Shown piece by piece: positions 1 to 5,212 of a stretch of 10,050 nucleotides of DNA (position 1 is the stretch's first letter; each line of letters starts with the position of its first letter). The DNA is from DASQJJ01 sp035631115 (GTDB lineage Bacteria > Patescibacteriota > Microgenomatia > Levybacterales > UBA12049): the NCBI GenBank assembly GCA_035631115.1, contig DASQJJ010000025.1, positions 1-10,050 of the forward strand, in the 5' to 3' direction. The translations under genes were made by a program, and so were the position numbers. Under the pieces are notes generated by a model. That model was not told the origin of the DNA. It saw only the letters and a program-made list of their open reading frames with translations, and ran no database searches.

Positions 1-1
1 G

Positions 2-94
2 TATATAGTCAATGAGACCCTTAATTTGGCAATAATTGGTAATTTCCCAGAAACTGCACAGAAAGAATTTGAAGATCTCCTCAAGCTAAGATAA
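2..94 (+). CDS. C-terminal end of a protein, possibly M16-type zinc peptidase (5' part outside window)
   Basis: The window opens inside a reading frame that gives 30 residues and ends in TAA at 92-94. The tail contains NLAIIGNF and ends EFEDLLKLR. Tails of the form LNLAIIGPF...LLKL are known from M16 (insulinase/pitrilysin-like) peptidases of CPR bacteria, so this could be the last strand and helix of such a domain. The fragment is too short to be sure, and no catalytic residue lies in the window. The next gene starts 8 bases after the stop on the same strand, so the two may be cotranscribed. Confidence 0.4.
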   Translation, partial: YIVNETLNLAIIGNFPETAQKEFEDLLKLR

Positions 95-102
95 AAAATC
101 TC

Positions 103-483
103 ATGGTAGAAGAAGGTCCACAACTAGATTCAACCGACCAAAAAATTCTACACCTCATGAAAAAAGGTTGGACTCAGAAAAGAATTGGTGATGAATTGGG
201 ATATACACGAACAGGAATTTCTTGGAGAGTTATTGAAATGAGGAAGCGAGGAGTAAAGTTTCCTGATATATCTGAGTGGAAAAGTTATACATCTCGGAAA
301 TCTTGGAAAAAGCCACAAATCCGGGAAAAACGAGTTACAGGGATGAGAGAGGCTGCTAAAAGACCAGGAGCAAAAGAAAAAAAAGGAGAGGTCCTTCGTA
401 GAAGATATGCAAATGAAACTCCCCAACAAAGAGAAGAAAGGATAGAAAAACAAAAAAGAAGCCAACCAACGAGGCGAAAGTAA
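103..483 (+). CDS. Small helix-turn-helix DNA-binding protein with a basic tail
   Basis: This 126-residue protein has a likely helix-turn-helix at about residues 11-50: a first helix (TDQKILHLMKKG), a second starting TQKRIGDEL, and a recognition helix around RTGISWRVIEMRKRG. This resembles the sigma-region-4 or homeodomain-like class. The remaining 75 residues are strongly basic and rich in Lys, Arg, Glu and Gln, with no hydrophobic core, so they are probably a disordered nucleic-acid-binding tail. Read directly: the frame and composition. Inferred: a DNA-binding role, target unknown. The ATG lies 8 bases after the previous stop with no Shine-Dalgarno site and no convincing promoter, so cotranscription with the upstream gene is likely. 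An opposite-strand frame (148-531) is a low-complexity shadow. Confidence 0.72.
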   Translation: MVEEGPQLDSTDQKILHLMKKGWTQKRIGDELGYTRTGISWRVIEMRKRGVKFPDISEWKSYTSRKSWKKPQIREKRVTGMREAAKRPGAKEKKGEVLRRRYANETPQQREERIEKQKRSQPTRRK

Positions 484-507
484 AAAGTTCTTTTTTAATT
501 TTTCATC

Positions 508-536
508 TTGATACAAAATACAAAATACCATATACT
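508..536 (+). promoter_or_regulatory. Sigma70-type promoter of ndk
   Basis: TTGATA (508-513), a 17-base spacer and TATACT (531-536) each match the consensus at five of six positions. The ATG of ndk follows 12 bases after the -10 box, which predicts a 5' leader of only about 6 bases. The spacer is made of TACAAAATAC-like repeats, so part of this low-complexity stretch works as promoter spacer. Confidence 0.6.
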
Positions 537-548
537 AAATACTAATAT

Positions 549-1016
549 ATGGAACAAACGGTAGTCTTAGTAAAGCCAGATGGCATTCAAAGAGCACTTA
601 TTGGAGAGGTCATTCACCGCTTTGAGCGAAAAGGTCTTCATTTGGTAGCACTCAAAATGGTTAATTTAAGCACCCAGCTTTTGGAAGATTGGTATGCACA
701 TCATAAGGATAAGCCATTTTTCCCATCTCTTCGAGACTACATGCAGTCATCTCCTATTGTTGCCATGGTATGGGAAGGAAAAGATGCAGCAAGTACCGTA
801 CGCACCATGATAGGTATTACAAAGGCTAGGGAGGCAGCTCCTGGGACTATTCGAGGGGATTTTGGTATGAGTCAGCAGCTTAATCTTATTCATGCATCCG
901 AAAGTCCAGAGGCAGCACAGAAAGAATTACACTTAGTATTTCGAGAAGATGAAATTTTCCCTTGGAAAAAATTAGACATGCCTCAGGTCTACAGTGAAGA
1001 AGAATTAGGCAGTTAA
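549..1016 (+). CDS. ndk: Nucleoside diphosphate kinase
   Basis: Ndk moves the gamma phosphate from ATP to nucleoside diphosphates through a phosphohistidine, balancing NTP and dNTP pools in the cytosol. The 155 residues cover the whole family fold and are slightly longer than the usual 140-150. Visible motifs are VKPDG with Lys9, Tyr49 in the WYAHHKDKPFF segment, Arg85 and Thr91, Arg102 in GTIRGDFG, and NLIHASES with Asn112 and catalytic His115. Family members usually have HGSDS or HASDS here, so HASES is a mild variant. The C-terminal extension EIFPWKKLDMPQVYSEEELGS is longer than in E. coli Ndk. The gene has its own promoter with a very short leader. It converges with the next gene, whose stop lies one base beyond its own. 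Confidence 0.96.
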   Translation: MEQTVVLVKPDGIQRALIGEVIHRFERKGLHLVALKMVNLSTQLLEDWYAHHKDKPFFPSLRDYMQSSPIVAMVWEGKDAASTVRTMIGITKAREAAPGTIRGDFGMSQQLNLIHASESPEAAQKELHLVFREDEIFPWKKLDMPQVYSEEELGS

Positions 1017-1017
1017 T

Positions 1018-1227
1018 CTACGAAGAATATTTATCAGATAGGTTTAGGGGTAATCTTGTCCTAAGGTTTTTTAAGAAATCATCTGATGTTCCTCTTGGGG
1101 CAGTATCTCTGGGGGCTGTTCTTAAGCGGACTTCCGCACCAAGTATATCATCTGGAGTTATTTGTTGGCCAGATATTTTGTGTACTTCTTGAATCCTTGC
1201 TCTAAATGCATCAAGTCGACTAACCAT
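1018..1227 (-). CDS. Small hypothetical protein (69 aa)
   Basis: I do not recognise this 69-residue protein. The N-terminal half looks helical and charged (VSRLDAFRARIQEVHKIS). The rest is Arg-rich and polar, with ITPDDILGAEVRLRTAP in the middle. It has no membrane segment and no cysteine. The main evidence that it is real is a near-consensus minus-strand promoter just upstream, TTGACA and TATAAT 18 bases apart, with the ATG 12 bases after the -10 box. It ends one base from the ndk stop, so the two genes converge tightly with no room for a terminator between them. Transcription from VKOR upstream could also read through it, as I see no terminator there. Confidence 0.6.
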   Translation of the reverse strand: MVSRLDAFRARIQEVHKISGQQITPDDILGAEVRLRTAPRDTAPRGTSDDFLKNLRTRLPLNLSDKYSS

Positions 1228-1239
1228 AATTGTAGATAT

Positions 1240-1269
1240 ATTATAAAAAATAGACTATTTTTCTGTCAA
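1240..1269 (-). promoter_or_regulatory. Sigma70-type promoter of the 69-aa ORFan
   Basis: On the minus strand, perfect TTGACA (1264-1269) and perfect TATAAT (1240-1245) lie 18 bases apart. The predicted start of transcription is about 6 bases before the ATG at 1227. Confidence 0.72.
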
Positions 1270-1290
1270 GAAGAATTGTGTAAGAGAGCT

Positions 1291-1758
1291 TTAAGAACTT
1301 TTCTGGCTATTATGCAACCACCAGGCAGTGTCAAAAAGAAGGAAGTCTATAAGCTCGGAGAAAAGACAATAGTAGCACCAAGCATGTAGTACAAATGCTT
1401 GGACCAAAATAAGACCAATACCTACCAGAAAACCGAGAGAACAAAGAAGAAAAAGCATATTGCTTATCGCATATTGCTTATTGCTTAGCGTGAGGTATAT
1501 TCCTGTTAGCACTAGTACTACTCCATAAAATACAGCGCCCATGAGTGCCACTGGAACACCAAATAACACAGCCCAGGTGCTGGTAAGTACTGTCTCGCAG
1601 CCTCCAACAGTGCATGGGGGAATGCTGTGTGCATAGTGCTGAATAGTAAGATACGTTGCATCCAAAAAGCCAAGTACAGCAAAGATGAGAAGAAGATAGG
1701 GAAGGATACGAACGGGAAAAGGGGAGGTAAAGAATTTTTTAAGAGAATATCCCTCCAT
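1291..1758 (-). CDS. Vitamin K epoxide reductase family protein (VKOR), quinone-linked disulfide oxidase
   Basis: Bacterial VKOR homologues reoxidise a DsbA-like partner and pass the electrons to membrane quinone, replacing DsbB. The 155 residues contain four or five membrane helices. The loop cysteine pair is visible as Cys49 and Cys54 (PPCTVGGCETVLTS). The conserved Ser/Thr and FGVP follow, and the redox motif Cys128-Tyr-Tyr-Cys131 lies near the start of the last helix, so both cysteine pairs are intact. It is preceded on the same strand by an ORFan (40-base gap) and a DsbA-like thioredoxin, its probable partner. Residues about 90-102 (including SNKQYAIS) come from a tandem 14-base DNA repeat in the loop after the second or third helix, probably an in-frame repeat insertion. 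There is no Shine-Dalgarno site, and no strong promoter directly upstream. Confidence 0.92.
   Translation of the reverse strand: MEGYSLKKFFTSPFPVRILPYLLLIFAVLGFLDATYLTIQHYAHSIPPCTVGGCETVLTSTWAVLFGVPVALMGAVFYGVVLVLTGIYLTLSNKQYAISNMLFLLCSLGFLVGIGLILVQAFVLHAWCYYCLFSELIDFLLFDTAWWLHNSQKSS
1455..1489. repeat. Tandem 14-base repeat inside the VKOR gene
   Basis: Two 14-base units, GCATATTGCTTATC (1455-1468) and GCATATTGCTTATT (1469-1482), differ only in the last base. They are followed by a partial unit, GCTTAGC (1483-1489). The array keeps the VKOR frame open and encodes a polar loop between membrane helices. Confidence 0.8.
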
Positions 1759-1798
1759 AGGAGTATCATGTCACATCTATTGCTAGAATACAATAAAT

Positions 1799-2170
1799 TT
1801 AAAATGTTCTTCCGTGAGATCTATGAATATTGCTGTTAGGTCTTGGAAAAAAAGGAGTGTTATCTTCTCTTGTGTCATTTCCCACGCTTAATGCTTCTGG
1901 AAGCTGTGGCGTTATGCTGGCTGATGGATTAACGAGTCTTTCTCTAATAACTTTGGTTCCATCCCATTCTTGTGTTTCTGCTTCCATTCGTTCCTCAATT
2001 GTTTTTCTAGATGGTCTTCCTACGGCAATGTGGCGCTCTGTATAGGTTGTTTGCTGATCTACTTCAGGTGTTCCAGATAAGGGGCGAGAAACATGAATAT
2101 AATGTTCACCACGGTCACTGACTACTTGAACTAGTACATCATGCCTTTGTCTTTGTTCTCCTCGTGCCAT
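1799..2170 (-). CDS. Hypothetical protein (123 aa) between dsbA-like and VKOR genes
   Basis: I do not recognise this 123-residue soluble protein. It begins with a basic, polar stretch (MARGEQRQRHDVLVQVV), has a likely small beta region (GEHYIHVSRPL), then a charged segment (RKTIEERMEAETQEWDG) and a proline- and asparagine-rich, probably disordered C-terminus. There is no signal peptide, membrane helix or cysteine, so a direct role in disulfide chemistry is unlikely despite its neighbours. A minus-strand promoter supports it, with TTGACA next to the stop codon of the upstream thioredoxin gene and a -10 box 14 bases before the ATG. VKOR follows 40 bases downstream on the same strand and probably shares its transcript. 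The opposite-strand frame at 1830-2045 is a shadow. Confidence 0.6.
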   Translation of the reverse strand: MARGEQRQRHDVLVQVVSDRGEHYIHVSRPLSGTPEVDQQTTYTERHIAVGRPSRKTIEERMEAETQEWDGTKVIRERLVNPSASITPQLPEALSVGNDTREDNTPFFPRPNSNIHRSHGRTF

Positions 2171-2184
2171 ATTTAATATATGGA

Positions 2185-2213
2185 ATAGTATAGTACTTGG
2201 AGGCGGATGTCAA
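2185..2213 (-). promoter_or_regulatory. Promoter of the 123-aa ORFan and probably VKOR
   Basis: Minus-strand TTGACA (2208-2213) is a perfect -35 box. TACTAT at 2185-2190 lies 17 bases away; the overlapping TATACT at 2187-2192 is a better -10 match but has a 15-base spacer. The ATG at 2170 is 14-16 bases downstream. The -35 box directly follows the TAG stop of the dsbA-like gene. Confidence 0.55.
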
Positions 2214-2942
2214 CTATTTTACTGCTTGGTCAATTAGCTTTTTAAAGTCTGCGTAACCAGCAGGATTGGTAAGTTGATTACCATTTAAGAAAAATGTTGG
2301 TGTGCTATTTACCCCCACATTCAATGCAGCGTCATAGGAATTATTCACAAAATCACTCGTTGCCTGCGCTTCGTAGTCTTTTTTAAAAGTATTTGTATCG
2401 AGTCCTAAATCTTTTGTATACCCTACATAGACACTTTCTGGGTCGGGAAGGGTGGCCCAGCTATCTTGGGCATCAAAAAGTCTATTGTGCATCTCCCAGA
2501 ATTTTCCCTGCAGAGAGGCAGCATAGGCAGCCTTGGCAGAATTGATTGCATTTTGGTGGACTGTTTTAAGAGGAAACATTCTATACACAAGATTTAATTT
2601 TTCTCCATAATCCTTGAGAAGTTGTCTCACAATGGGGTCATATGCCTTGCAGGCTGGACATTGAAAATCTGCATATTCTACTAGCGTAGCCTTTGCGCCC
2701 GAGGGGTTGGTTTGAAAATCTGCTTTTGTAACGGGAGGTTGCTTGAGCGTAGCAGAAGACAAAGAGCTACTTCCTTGAGAAAAAACAACCAATGCCCAAA
2801 TAGCCAGGACCAGGAGCATTCCTCCAAAAGACCACCACGCAACTGTCTGATACAACTTCTTTTTTTGCTCTTTGTCTGCTTTTTCCCGCCATTCTTCTTG
2901 CCTCAAATGCTTTCTCTCGTCTTTGGTCAATTTCTCATCCAT
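2214..2942 (-). CDS. Membrane-anchored DsbA-like thioredoxin-fold disulfide oxidoreductase
   Basis: This 242-residue protein should oxidise cysteine pairs in exported proteins. It has a highly charged cytoplasmic N-terminus (residues 1-31, rich in Lys, Glu and Arg), one membrane helix at about 34-54, a Ser-rich linker, and a DsbA-like thioredoxin domain from about 72 to the end. The active site is Cys95-Pro-Ala-Cys98 within VEYADFQCPACKAYDP. The cis-proline loop is VNSTPTFFLNG, with Pro215. The helical insertion typical of DsbA lies between them. This layout matches the Thioredoxin_4/DsbA group known from Gram-positive and CPR bacteria. VKOR, encoded two genes downstream on the same strand, is the likely oxidant. 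I see no strong -10 box or Shine-Dalgarno site at its start. Confidence 0.93.
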   Translation of the reverse strand: MDEKLTKDERKHLRQEEWREKADKEQKKKLYQTVAWWSFGGMLLVLAIWALVVFSQGSSSLSSATLKQPPVTKADFQTNPSGAKATLVEYADFQCPACKAYDPIVRQLLKDYGEKLNLVYRMFPLKTVHQNAINSAKAAYAASLQGKFWEMHNRLFDAQDSWATLPDPESVYVGYTKDLGLDTNTFKKDYEAQATSDFVNNSYDAALNVGVNSTPTFFLNGNQLTNPAGYADFKKLIDQAVK

Positions 2943-2965
2943 AAATAAATAATTTCCGTATTCTT

Positions 2966-3000
2966 CCTCTCCTTCTTGGAGGGAGAGGATAGAGGTGAGG
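2966..3000. repeat. Palindromic interspersed-type repeat upstream of the dsbA-like gene
   Basis: CCTCTCC (2966-2972) and GGAGAGG (2982-2988) can pair around a 9-base loop and are followed by ATAGAGGTGAGG. The general form, CCTCTCC, loop, GGAGAGG and then a GGTGAGGG-like tail, is a widespread intergenic repeat type in many bacteria. Only one copy lies here, so that assignment comes from recognition. A second, smaller hairpin (CCTTGA 3026-3031 with TCAAGG 3036-3041) lies nearby. I see no gene between 2943 and 3119. Confidence 0.5.
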
Positions 3001-3119
3001 GTCTTACTGTATGATGGCAGATTCTCCTTGAGTTTTCAAGGGAATTTAGGTGCTTCTTTTCCTATTGCCCTTAAATACTTGCCATTCTTGGTGAGTGAGT
3101 GTTCTTCTTATGGCTTGAA

Positions 3120-3371
3120 TTACGGGAATAAGCTGGGTGAATCTCCAATTTTCTCAGCGACCTCATCTATTGTTGATTTGCTAAAATCATGCACCCAGAC
3201 CCTTAAAGGATCGCCTTTGGAATCTCTATCTACAAGAATTGGTGGTAATCGTTTGCGGATACGCTTAGGATCAAGTGTTTCCTCATCATCTCGATGAAAT
3301 CTAACATTTACATGAAGATGAGTCCTATTTCTATATACAACTGGATAATCATCTTTTCGTCGGCCCGGCAT
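3120..3371 (-). CDS. Small hypothetical protein (83 aa)
   Basis: This 83-residue charged soluble protein is one I do not recognise. The N-terminal half alternates basic and hydrophobic residues as in beta strands (YPVVYRNRTHLHVNVRFHR). The middle is Arg/Pro-rich (PKRIRKRLPPILVDRD), and the C-terminus may be helical (STIDEVAEKIG). It has no cysteine and no membrane segment. It is convincing as a gene because perfect TTGACA and TATAAT boxes precede it, with only 6 bases between the -10 box and the ATG. Transcription is therefore predicted to start at the ATG itself. It is divergent from the 364-residue gene at 3444. The plus-strand frame at 2995-3297 is its shadow. Confidence 0.65.
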   Translation of the reverse strand: MPGRRKDDYPVVYRNRTHLHVNVRFHRDDEETLDPKRIRKRLPPILVDRDSKGDPLRVWVHDFSKSTIDEVAEKIGDSPSLFP

Positions 3372-3377
3372 AGCATG

Positions 3378-3405
3378 ATTATAAAGAGCTATATATTTTT
3401 GTCAA
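3378..3405 (-). promoter_or_regulatory. Consensus promoter for a predicted leaderless mRNA (83-aa ORFan)
   Basis: On the minus strand, perfect TTGACA (3400-3405) and perfect TATAAT (3378-3383) are separated by 16 bases. The ATG at 3371 is where transcription should begin. Confidence 0.75.
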
Positions 3406-3428
3406 TTGAGCTCGAAGTAGCAGAATTT

Positions 3429-3437
3429 TGGTATAAT
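3429..3437 (+). promoter_or_regulatory. Extended -10 promoter of the 364-aa gene
   Basis: TGGTATAAT is a perfect -10 box with the TGn extension. The ATG at 3444 follows after 6 bases, so the mRNA should start at or next to the start codon. No good -35 box is seen at normal spacing, which an extended -10 element can tolerate. This decides the start: the ATG at 3444 and not an upstream in-frame codon at 3294. Confidence 0.65.
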
Positions 3438-3443
3438 AGGGAG

Positions 3444-4538
3444 ATGAAAAACGAAAGACCCGCTCAGGTGTCTCCCGAGCAAAAAAAGGCAAAAGCATTA
3501 CGTGCGTATGGGCAGGAATTTGTCCAACCACATATTCGGGATGTATTGGCAAAAGAAGGTACTCCCGAGTTGAGGCATTGGTACTCTGAGAGACTAAAAG
3601 CCTTACCAGAAATAGTTACAGAAGCAACTGATGTTCCTCAATTTGGTTGGGAAAGAAAATTTAGTCTCCGTGATGTTGCAGCCGCACAGTTGCCACAAGA
3701 TATCCAAGAAAAAGTTGCACAACAAGAAGAAGTTGGTATTGTTGAATACACAGAAGATACTGCACGGAAAATTCATCACACATTTTTTGTTGGCTATGAC
3801 AAAAATGGACAAAAGACTGTTAAGGAAATAGACTCTACTGGTGAGCAGGGAAGTGCTTTTAATGTAAATGGCTTGCTCGTTAAAAAGTACAAGCTGCAGG
3901 AAGATGGCACACGAGCAAAAGATGCAGAGGGAAAGGACATTCTTGTCCAAGAATGGTGGCAGCCAATTGTGGACCAAAATCCAGAGGTAGTCAAAATTTG
4001 GACTCCAGATGGCATTAAAGAAGTAGCAGTCAGTGGATTTGTGGCAATTCTTCGTGACCAAGAGGGACGAATTGCAGTTGCGCTCGAGCAGGAGCCAGGT
4101 GCACACAGTGAAAAGCATGCATTAGTACGCACTCCGGTACAGACTTCGGTAAGTAAGTTGCAGGCAATCTCTCGGGGAGAAATTCCTGCAGACCCGCTGG
4201 CAAATGTCTTGGCAAGTATAGTCCCAGAAGGAAAAACATTTGAGGATTTACTCATCGAGCCAGGTATTATGGTAAGTCCCGAGGCACAGGTGGACGAGAT
4301 TCGTCCCGAGCCGTTGCCCTATGCCGATGCAAATAGGCTTGATTCTAAAAATCTCGCAATAGAATTCCCTCCACTATCTAATGATGTGATAGAAAAATTA
4401 ACAGCGGATGGAAAGATATTTATGGCAACTCCAGAGGAAATATTTACACTACACCGGGCAAGACTTCTTAATTATCATGCTGCAGGAATGGTTTTGGATA
4501 TAGCAATTAGGACAATACGGGGAAATAAAGTGGCCTAG
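3444..4538 (+). CDS. Protein with weak similarity to NDP-hexose 2,3-dehydratase
   Basis: This 364-residue cytosolic protein is tentatively placed in the NDP-hexose 2,3-dehydratase family, which removes water from NDP-4-keto-6-deoxyhexoses in deoxysugar synthesis. The match is by eye. FNVNGLLVKKY (139-149) resembles the family's F-x-V-x-G-L strand. WWQPIVDQNPEVV (171-183) resembles its W-x-QPII-x-QPE segment. ALEQEPGAHSEKHALVRTPVQTSVSKL resembles its AKxEPGN...SPTVQAT core, with EPG at 217-219 and TPVQTS at 230-235. MATPEEIFTLHRARLLNYHAAGMVLDIAIRTI would be the closing TL-x-Q-x-x-x-LL...N region. Known members are duplicated and about 450-490 residues long; this one appears to hold a single copy plus a divergent N-terminal domain. 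Several key positions differ, so activity is uncertain. It has its own extended -10 promoter and converges with tRNA-Pro. Confidence 0.45.
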   Translation: MKNERPAQVSPEQKKAKALRAYGQEFVQPHIRDVLAKEGTPELRHWYSERLKALPEIVTEATDVPQFGWERKFSLRDVAAAQLPQDIQEKVAQQEEVGIVEYTEDTARKIHHTFFVGYDKNGQKTVKEIDSTGEQGSAFNVNGLLVKKYKLQEDGTRAKDAEGKDILVQEWWQPIVDQNPEVVKIWTPDGIKEVAVSGFVAILRDQEGRIAVALEQEPGAHSEKHALVRTPVQTSVSKLQAISRGEIPADPLANVLASIVPEGKTFEDLLIEPGIMVSPEAQVDEIRPEPLPYADANRLDSKNLAIEFPPLSNDVIEKLTADGKIFMATPEEIFTLHRARLLNYHAAGMVLDIAIRTIRGNKVA

Positions 4539-4567
4539 GTCATGACCCTGAGCTTGCCGAATGGGTC
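4538..4567. repeat. Short palindromic repeat abutting tRNA-Pro
   Basis: GGTCATGACC (4538-4547) is a perfect 10-base palindrome. It overlaps GACCC (4544-4548), which pairs with GGGTC (4563-4567) across TGAGCTTGCCGAAT. The core resembles the widespread bacterial interspersed repeat with ACCCTGAGC...GAAGGGT. It runs up to the tRNA-Pro discriminator base and fills the gap to the convergent 364-aa gene. It could end transcription by forming a hairpin, though no T-run follows. Confidence 0.5.
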
Positions 4568-4637
4568 GGAGACGAGAGAATTGGACTCTCTACCTCTCGG
4601 TCCCGAACCGAGCGTTCTACCGATGAACTAGTCTCCG
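4566..4637 (-). tRNA. tRNA-Pro (anticodon CGG)
   Basis: The minus strand folds as a complete cloverleaf. The acceptor stem CGGAGAC/GTCTCCG is perfect, with the C1-G72 pair and A73 typical of bacterial tRNA-Pro. The D stem is GTTC/GAAC, and the anticodon stem CTCGG/CCGAG encloses loop TTCGGGA with anticodon CGG at its centre. The variable loop is 5 bases, and the T stem GAGAG/CTCTC encloses TCCAATT. The 3' CCA is not encoded (A73 is followed by CCC). It lies downstream of tRNA-Arg, probably in the same transcript, with a large hairpin between them. Confidence 0.95.
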
Positions 4638-4651
4638 AAGACTGCATGCGA

Positions 4652-4720
4652 AACGTAATAATTTCAGAGAAATTAAACGTTTCAGCAACGTTTAAATTTT
4701 CTCCAAAAATTTATTACGTT
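4652..4720. repeat. Large inverted repeat (hairpin) between the two tRNA genes
   Basis: Arms 4652-4681 and 4687-4720 pair around the 5-base loop TCAGC. The outer AACGTAATAA pairs with TTATTACGTT, and the inner TTAAACGTT pairs with AACGTTTAA. A middle part pairs with a few bulges. In the tRNA transcript this is a hairpin of about 30 base pairs placed one base after the tRNA-Arg acceptor stem. No T-run follows, so it is not a classic terminator. A spacer processing site or an inserted miniature element are both possible. Confidence 0.75.
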
Positions 4721-4721
4721 G

Positions 4722-4794
4722 CGTTGCTGAGAGGAGTCGAACCTCCGATCTTGCCCTTAGGACGGGCCTGCTCTATCCACTGAGCTACAGCAAC
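4722..4794 (-). tRNA. tRNA-Arg (anticodon CCT)
   Basis: The minus strand gives a full cloverleaf. The acceptor stem GTTGCTG/CAGCAAC is perfect with G73, and the D stem is GCTC/GAGC. The anticodon stem GGCCC/GGGCA encloses loop GTCCTAA with anticodon CCT, reading AGG. The variable loop is AGATC, and the T stem GGAGG/CCTCT encloses TTCGACT. Two mild oddities are the G27-A43 mismatch at the top of the anticodon stem and G instead of a pyrimidine at position 32. CCA is not encoded. A TACAAT -10 box with the TGn extension lies just upstream. Confidence 0.93.
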
Positions 4795-4804
4795 AGATAG
4801 TCGT

Positions 4805-4813
4805 ATTGTAGCA
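4805..4813 (-). promoter_or_regulatory. Extended -10 promoter of the tRNA-Arg/tRNA-Pro unit
   Basis: On the minus strand TGCTACAAT combines a five-of-six -10 box (4805-4810) with the TGn extension. The first base of tRNA-Arg is 10 bases beyond it, leaving a leader of about 4 bases. No clear -35 box is seen. Confidence 0.5.
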
Positions 4814-4838
4814 CAGAAATGAGGCTAATAGAGGGTAC

Positions 4839-5117
4839 CTAATCTGCATTAAGATATGCGCACAGGTTGTCAGGGGAATTGTTATTCCTGTGATCTTGAA
4901 TTCTTTTTTCTATATTGCTTGCTCGTGTGCTTGGGCGTCCGTACTGCGTTTCCCTCACAGCGTCATCTGCCCACTTTGGATTATTTGATATTGTTTCTTG
5001 ATCATCTGTTGTTGCATTGCATCTTCTCAGACAATTTCTTCCTGCTTTCAAGCAATAGGCTTGTCTTTCCTGTACCTGGTCGCCAATGCCGCGAAAATCT
5101 GGTCGAGGGAGACTCAT
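4839..5117 (-). CDS. Small hypothetical protein (92 aa)
   Basis: I do not recognise this 92-residue polar protein. It starts MSLPRPDFRGIGDQVQERQAY. It has three cysteines close together (residues 22-33, CLKAGRNCLRRC) and one near the end (LCAYL), and it is otherwise rich in Asn, Asp, Arg and Gln, suggesting a small folded or partly disordered protein. The cysteine cluster could bind metal or form disulfides, but there is no signal peptide. A -10 box TATTAT ends 6 bases before the ATG, with a weak TTGCTT -35 box at 17 bases, again predicting a leaderless mRNA. It is divergent from the 87-residue gene at 5229, with an operator-like array between them. The plus-strand frame 4856-5209, Phe/Cys/Leu-rich, is its shadow. 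Confidence 0.55.
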   Translation of the reverse strand: MSLPRPDFRGIGDQVQERQAYCLKAGRNCLRRCNATTDDQETISNNPKWADDAVRETQYGRPSTRASNIEKRIQDHRNNNSPDNLCAYLNAD

Positions 5118-5123
5118 ACCGGC

Positions 5124-5152
5124 ATAATACCGAAGTAGCTACAAGAAAGCAA
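5124..5152 (-). promoter_or_regulatory. Promoter of the 92-aa ORFan
   Basis: TATTAT (5124-5129, five of six) lies 17 bases from TTGCTT (5147-5152, three of six) on the minus strand. The ATG at 5117 is 7 bases past the last -10 base, so transcription should start at the ATG. Confidence 0.5.
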
Positions 5153-5158
5153 CTCACT

Positions 5159-5201
5159 GGTTTGTGTCAAAAATGGGTCAAAAATATGTCAAGCACAAAC
5201 C
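5159..5201. promoter_or_regulatory. Operator-like array in the divergent promoter region
   Basis: GTCAA occurs three times at exactly 11-base spacing (5166, 5177, 5188), with the first two units extended to GTCAAAAAT. The array is bracketed by the inverted repeat GGTTTGTG (5159-5166) and CACAAACC (5194-5201). It lies between the two divergent start regions and reaches the -35 zone of the plus-strand promoter. The one-helical-turn phasing suggests cooperative binding by a regulator. None is identified in the window, though the HTH protein at 103 is a candidate. Confidence 0.5.
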
Positions 5202-5212
5202 TTGCATAAATG

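Noticed and set aside
513..548. TACAAAATAC/ATACTAAATAC repeats before ndk as a possible CRISPR-like or iteron array.
   Set aside because: Units are short, unequal and without spacers. The stretch is explained as promoter spacer and -10 region with similarity to an interspersed repeat.
2995..3297. Plus-strand frame of 100 codons opposite the 83-residue ORFan.
   Set aside because: It is Ser/Leu-rich, has no -10 box before its start, and overlaps a minus-strand gene with a consensus promoter.
3603..4255. Long minus-strand frames (3603-4118 and 3794-4255) opposite the 364-residue gene.
   Set aside because: They are Cys-, Phe-, Leu- and Ser-rich like typical antisense shadows, lack a promoter, and oppose a frame with a strong extended -10 box.
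5187..5192. Minus-strand TTGACA as a -35 box for the 92-residue ORFan.
   Set aside because: No -10 box lies at 15-19 bases from it. It is better explained as part of the phased GTCAA array.
4856..5209. Plus-strand frame of 117 codons rich in Cys, Leu and Phe.
   Set aside because: Its composition is that of an antisense shadow, and the minus-strand frame has a properly placed promoter.
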